A stretch of DNA of 64,000 bases from Takakia lepidozioides (taxonomy: Eukaryota; Streptophyta; Takakiopsida; Takakiales; Takakiaceae). The position numbers and the translations under genes were made by a program. The notes under the pieces were generated by a model that had not been told where the DNA came from, did no database searches, and worked only from the letters and a program-made list of their open reading frames with translations. Where the stretch lies: NCBI GenBank assembly GCA_030704615.1, contig CM060731.1, positions 24,490,001 to 24,554,000 of the forward strand, given 5' to 3'. This document shows positions 59,141 to 64,000 of the stretch, piece after piece (within the stretch, counting starts at the first letter, position 1; every line of letters begins with the position of its first letter).

Positions 59141-60597
59141 TGAATCATCATATCTCAACCACTATCATCTCCTTGCAAATTGGACAATGGGAAAGAAGAC
59201 GTAGCCTGAAAGATGTGGATTCACGTTGCTTGTGGATGTTACCACTGCAAATGTGCGTGGATCAACAAGCCGTGTGAGATTCTGCCTTGGTTGTGCTACA
59301 TGGCGCGGAGTCTGGTGCAGAGATTGATGATGTGGCGTGACGTGACTGGGCCTCTTTACCGCCGTCGTCCAGCAGACTTACACCTAATGACATAACGGTC
59401 GAATAGACCCACTGCAAATAAACTTGCGCAACAACAAACTCATATGCCTTTGCACGGATAGTCCAGCAGACGGAAAGCTCAACAGACTAACGAAGAGATT
59501 GGTGCAGAGTAATTTGATTTCTAACAGACTGATTTCTAATAGACTCATATCCCAAAAGACAAAGTATCCCCTAGGTGGTTGGGTGATACGGGAGTATAGG
59601 CTGAACCGTAAACCGCACTTTTTGTACGAGTTCGGACGCGGTGCAAGATCACTGGCGCCCCTTCTTGCCATCGTTGCATTAATAGGTCCAGTAGACTTAC
59701 ACGTGATCATAATGACGGCTCAACAGACCCAGCGCAAACAGACTTGCGCCACATCAAACTGACTTCGTGACAGTCTAGTTGACTGATATCAGAAGAGACC
59801 GACAGACTAACAGTCCGACCAGGGATGCCTCAGCGTGAGCCTGAGCGAGTGAGCGCAACTGTGCTCACGCCACGTCACATTGCGCCAATGCCACATCACG
59901 GGGCTCACTCCACGTCATCACACTTGAAGACCGCGTCACCACGCGCCCAGGAAGAAGTGGAGTGTATTCCCGCAGATTGGCACCCTTTACCGCGGAAACA
60001 AGCTGGACGACATAATAAAAGGCAGTGGTCATTCCCACCTGAAAGCAACAGATGAATAAAGGATGGATGAATGTATAGTTGGATGATAAACAGATGGATG
60101 AGTGTGAAATATGAATGTAGATGGATGAATGAGGGATGGATAAGAGTCAAATGGATGAATGTATAATGGATATTGAGCAATGGAAAACATTCATGACAGG
60201 AAGATGCATGACTAAAACTTTAGACGAATGCACAACGTATATGATATGAGTGTGGTAGGTTTGTGGGGTGGATTAAAGAGTACAGAGGATGAATGTACAA
60301 TGGATGTTGAACAAAGGAAAACATTCATGAATGGAGCACGCATGAATACACTGTAGATGAAAGCACAATGGATATGACAAGAGTGAGGGAGGTTTGTGAG
60401 ATGGATTTATACATATTGCAATATAAATGGTAGTTGATTCTTTGATTATTTTTCTTTCCAAAGGAACAACAACGGTGGAGGAAGGGGATTCAACGTTTTC
60501 CAAAGAGGATGAAACAGAATATTAAAAGAACATAGTTCAGTCTGACTCAGAGTCAGTACAATGTATCCCCGCTTCCTCTGCATCTAAGTCTAAGTAT
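59141..60597 (+). other. Unassigned region with LTR-like GTGAGC motifs and GGATGAATG repeats
   Basis: 59823-59990 has CGTGAGCCTGAGCGAGTGAG, CGTCA-type repeats and an AATAAAAGG TATA-like motif at about 60014, as in an LTR promoter. 60049-60330 is rich in GGATGAATG units. No supported coding region. Confidence 0.4.
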
Positions 60598-62656
60598 TTA
60601 AAGAACTTCGGATCTATGCTGGCTACACCTACGGCCGGGCAGTAAAAAGTCAGGGGATAGGGACTCGGCCACGTGAAGTGCCATTGCTTCGGCATAATCA
60701 AAAAGCAGAAAATTGGAAAGGGGGCTGTCGAAAACAGACTCGCCACAAATGACTGTATCTCCTGAAGATCCACCGCTGCCTTTCCTGAAAGACAGCCTGA
60801 AAAAAATATTACTGTAACTTTGATGTTATTGAGAAATTGAGTATGGCTCCCAAAGTAGGTTTAGCACTTACTTACATGAAAAGTCGTTGTCAACCTGCTT
60901 ATCTTCGGGATCGTCATCATTTCGAATTGAATCCGATCAGTCTGTGTGCCTGAAGTGGAACCAGACAAAAGGGGGAGGAGCATTGTGTTGTAGAGGTCAG
61001 AATCACCCTCCATGCCAAAAAGGCTTCTTCCGCCTGCCTTGCATGCATGGTAAGTTGCTCCTGCACCAGACAGGAGGACATGAACAGTTTGGTGGGGGGG
61101 ATTTAAGCAGATGGAACTGGTGAAAGAAAATCAATTCGGAAGGGAGAGAACGAACCTGTGGACACAGAAAGATCGACCACCCGTGCAGAGTGGTGGTTGC
61201 ATGACTCCACAGTATTTGCATGAACGCTGGGGATTTTTCCTTTGCACCTCTCCAGGGAGTGCCATCTGGTCTCTTCAGAGTCTGACTGGACTGCATGAAG
61301 TTGTACAAAATGTCATCGACATGCGGCTCATAGGGGGGGTTGATGAAACAACCCTGGTCAGAAATCTCAAAGCTGCGGATGGAGGATGGTGTCTTTGAGG
61401 TGCGAATCCTCCGCAGGCAGATCGCCTCGAACATCCTCGTCTGCCAAAGATAGCAGGTTAGTGTGGTTAAACACAATCTATAGTGGAAGTGTGTACATCG
61501 GCTATTCAGAACTCAGGCATAAAATAATCATTTTTATCACGAATCGGTGATGATCGGTGTCGATCATGACAGATTCTTCTAGAGTGGAGCTGCAGAGAAC
61601 ATTGAAACTCATCATGAAGCACAAGCAGAAGGGAGACGGCATACCAGCTGACCAGGGAAACCCCCTTTCATAATGTAGAGGCTGTTCACACAATTCCATG
61701 TGCGCAAAACTTCAAACCCTGAAGACTTCAGGTATGATGCCAATGCCCGACGACTATCTTTGTCACATGACTGAAAAAGCAGAAGTGTCCCTGCATTAGA
61801 GAGGAAATTATTACAGAACCCGAACACCCAACTCCAGTAGTTGTCCTCGAATTTGTTCCAGCTTGACGTCTTGCCCTTTGGAAGAACTTTTGGCACAGCC
61901 TGGCCATCCGGGATGTCGAGAATGACAATGTCAGCCGCATATGTTTTCTGCACACCGCACACGAAGGTGGGGCCAGTGCTCACCTGCAACAGACATGCTT
62001 ATTTTAAGAACGATGGCAAGAATGTTTTCAAAGAACCAGACTGAAATACTGCCAATGAAAATTTCAGAGAAAAAGGAAAGAAACTGGAATTGTCACCAGA
62101 TTGAGGAATGAGATTATATTGTCCCAGGTAGGCGAAGGCACCCCAGTGTATCCTCTCTTTCGACTCTGCATCATCGCCAGCCAACCCTCATTGACAATTT
62201 TAATCTACGGGAAGGGTGTGGCTTGGCATCGAACACGCATTGAACTGTGCGGGTATATCTTCCAGCAGTGAAGTCCTGCCCACTCTCCTTTTCCTTCTCC
62301 GTCTCCTTTTCTTTCTCCTTCCCCTTGTCCTTTTCCTTCTCCTTCTCTTTGGACTTGTCTTTGTCCTTTGGCTTTGTTGGTGAGATGGCTATGACATCAA
62401 GAGCCTTGTCTTTTGGATTGCGGCCCGCCTTCTTTCCCTTCTGCGGCGTTCCCTGAGCATCAGGCTCCTTGGCAGCCAATGTTGCTATGTTTCTTTGGTA
62501 CTGCTCGTCAGTCAGAGGCGCCAGCATCTCAGCATTATTGTTCAAATATTTCATGTGCTGTTCTTGAAAGGTCGTGTGCTCCGGTGGACAGTCAAGGTAC
62601 CAGCCACAGTCTCTGAAGTGAGAAGGACTCCAGTCCTTCAATATCCCTGCAGTATA
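60598..62656 (-). pseudogene. ParB/methyltransferase-like gene fragment, 3' exons
   Basis: Exons by GT-AG sites: 62656-62097 (5' truncated), 61983-61645, 61440-61156, 61060-60872, 60796-60598 (stop TAA). They match exons 5-9 of the outer gene in number and phase. Exon 6 carries LDIPDG (61917-61903) and the SWNKFEDNYWSWVF block; exon 7 has KRPDGTPWRGAKEKSP and ends in VVDLSVSTG, a motif I lacking the usual glycine pattern; exon 8 has GATYHACKAGGRSLFGMEGD. The first exon contains a DKDKSKEKEKEKDK charged run. Frameshifts near 62195 and 61190 break it. Its 5' side is cut by the gypsy 5' end at 62657. Confidence 0.77.
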
Positions 62657-64000
62657 CTCTTAGAGGACTGTCTGGGACTTAGACACTTATACGGGATCTG
62701 TGGGGTACCCTTAATTTTTGCACAGACTGAGACCAACAGGAGCCTTAGGGGTGACAACAGCGCACTTTAGGGGGGGGTGACACAGCCCGTCACAGCCGAC
62801 ACAGCCAGACACAGTCAACACAGCCCGTCACAGCCAACACAGTCGACACAGCCAGACACAGTCAACACAGCCCGTCACAGCCAACACAGCCGACACAGCC
62901 GACACAGTCAACACAGCTCGTCACAGCCGACACATCCCATCACAGCCAACATAGCCCGTCACAGCCCGTCACAGTTTCACACAGTCAGTCACAGCTTGAC
63001 ACAGCTGTCACGACCATAGGGAACGGATAGCCGAACAGGGAACGACTGTGGGGAACAACACCTGCGAATGGAACATGTTAGTTCATGGACGACGGTTAGT
63101 GAGGGAAACGGTTAGACAACGGGTAGGAAGATAAAGCTAGAAGCAAGGACTGAAAGGGGGATCATTCTTGGAGCACTTCGGGGGGGGGGGGGAATCACTG
63201 CTGGAAGGAGTGGGAATGAGCACTTCTTGGAGAGACTTCGGACAGCACTGGGGGAAAGGAGGAGAGAGTGTATCTCTGAGCAGAAAGATGGAGAGCACGG
63301 AGTAGGAGGAGGATCTGTTGATGCTTAATGAATGCAGGCAGTAGGGTTGTAATGTAGAGCAGATTAGAGACTCCATGGCTTCAGCCTGATACTTGATAGA
63401 TATTAATCTGATACACACCTCATACTCACACTGTGTAGAGAGATCTGAGTGAAGCTGTGGAATGAATTGATGAGTTGATGGAATCCGATAAATTGATGAA
63501 GCAAACTGATACTTAATTACCAGCAGTAAGGTAACTAGCTAACATGAATGCGGGAAGGAAAACAAATAGGAAACACCCCCATGATACACTAGCTGTAGGT
63601 CATGACTGATTGTTCTGAGCGGGCTGAGTACTTAGCGATTTCCAACTCTTCTATCTTGGAGTTTCCGCCTCGGATAGTGAAGGGATGGGTGAGTAAAAGC
63701 CGCGCGACATTTGGCGACCATACTGGGGATCTGGGTCATGAACAACCAGATGTGACAGGCATCTGGTGGGATCATGGTGGATGGAGAATTAAAGAATTTG
63801 ATGTGAATCAAATCCTTGTGAAACGAGAAGGAAAGATTGTCCAAACGATTCTTCCAGAGGTTTTTGGAATTGCCAGACGGTTGTAAAAAGAAAACATTCT
63901 TAAGAGAGTGCATGATGCTGACCCAGAGTGGGGTCTGGAGAAAGGAGTGATAAAGATTTATCAGGTGGCCTGTAGAGGAAGAGCACGTTGGTTACCAACA
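62657..64000 (+). mobile_element. 5' part of a second copy of the ORF1-bearing gypsy element
   Basis: Starts TTAGAGGACTGTCTGGGACT and aligns to 42019 onward: terminal region, CACAGCC minisatellite (62775-63005), leader with GTAGAGCAGATTAGAGAC, and ORF1 from 63602. ORF1 shows a frameshift by about 63820-63880. The element continues past the window. Confidence 0.8.
63602..64000 (+). pseudogene. ORF1 of the second gypsy family, partial copy with frameshift
   Basis: MTDCSERAEYLAISNSSILE matches the start of the protein at 42878; the frame breaks near FDVNQILVKRE and resumes in another frame (LPEVFGIAR and beyond). No known domain. Confidence 0.65.

Noticed and set aside
61320-61334. NPPY in the 61-kb methyltransferase copy (INPPYEP) as the real catalytic motif
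   Set aside because: The same position reads INERFDP in the outer copy and VDAAVDP in the inner copy. It lies after the W-N-x-F block, not where motif IV falls.
1-64000. tRNA or rRNA genes
   Set aside because: No cloverleaf-compatible conserved boxes or rRNA-like segments were noticed on reading; this was not an exhaustive computation.

Overview
The window looks like repeat-rich nuclear DNA from a green-lineage eukaryote. A charophyte such as Chara would fit, but that is inference. Supporting signs are many GT-AG introns with matching exon phases in several gene copies, Ty3/gypsy retrotransposons (one with a chromodomain, one carrying a cytosine methyltransferase and a PHD finger), a CACTA element, and SWIM-finger MULE-like transposases. 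I see no convincing host housekeeping gene, rRNA or tRNA. Almost everything is mobile or derived from mobile elements.

The main result is a two-gene DNA transposon, present as two overlapping copies. One gene is a MULE-like transposase with a zinc-binding N-terminal module and a C-terminal SWIM finger. The other, divergently transcribed, is a multi-exon gene whose protein reads as a ParB/sulfiredoxin-like domain, a long middle region, and a DNA-methyltransferase-like domain in the circularly permuted (beta-class) motif order. The inner copy spans 2128-18906: transposase on minus 6499-2907, methyltransferase on plus 12430-18670. It has 21-bp terminal inverted repeats and an 8-bp target duplication (CTCCAAGG). 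It sits inside exon 7 of the methyltransferase gene of an outer copy, whose exons lie at 22502-18907 and continue at 2127-1346 on minus. The outer transposase is at 24781-28171 on plus. Removing the inner element with one target copy restores the outer reading frame exactly. Two more methyltransferase fragments lie at 47985-49226 (plus) and 62656-60598 (minus).

Each element copy carries its own palindrome family between the divergent genes, in methyltransferase introns and near the transposase 3' side. The inner family is built on AATTCGGCGCCGAATT; the outer family is a GAGTGCG-n4-CGCACTC hairpin.

The rest, left to right. 1-477 is the end of a chromodomain gypsy pol, followed by LTR-like DNA. 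7468-7967 is a 500-N gap flanked by a near-identical 1.8-kb duplication, probably an assembly artefact. 28172-30757 is minisatellite and unassigned DNA. 30758-37300 is a Ty3/gypsy polyprotein (gag, protease, C5 cytosine methyltransferase, RT, RNase H, integrase, PHD finger) broken by many stops. 37300-40869 holds inverted duplications and a CACTA insertion in a second integrase-PHD copy. 42017-47985 is a different gypsy element with a long unknown ORF1. 52060-57540 is a second copy of the methyltransferase-bearing gypsy, its catalytic core inverted. 57560-60597 is tandem repeats and LTR-like sequence. 62657-64000 is the 5' part of a second copy of the 42-kb gypsy element.

Most coding regions are decayed. 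Many in-frame stops are TAG at glutamine or TGA at arginine positions, as expected from cytosine deamination in CG and CHG contexts.
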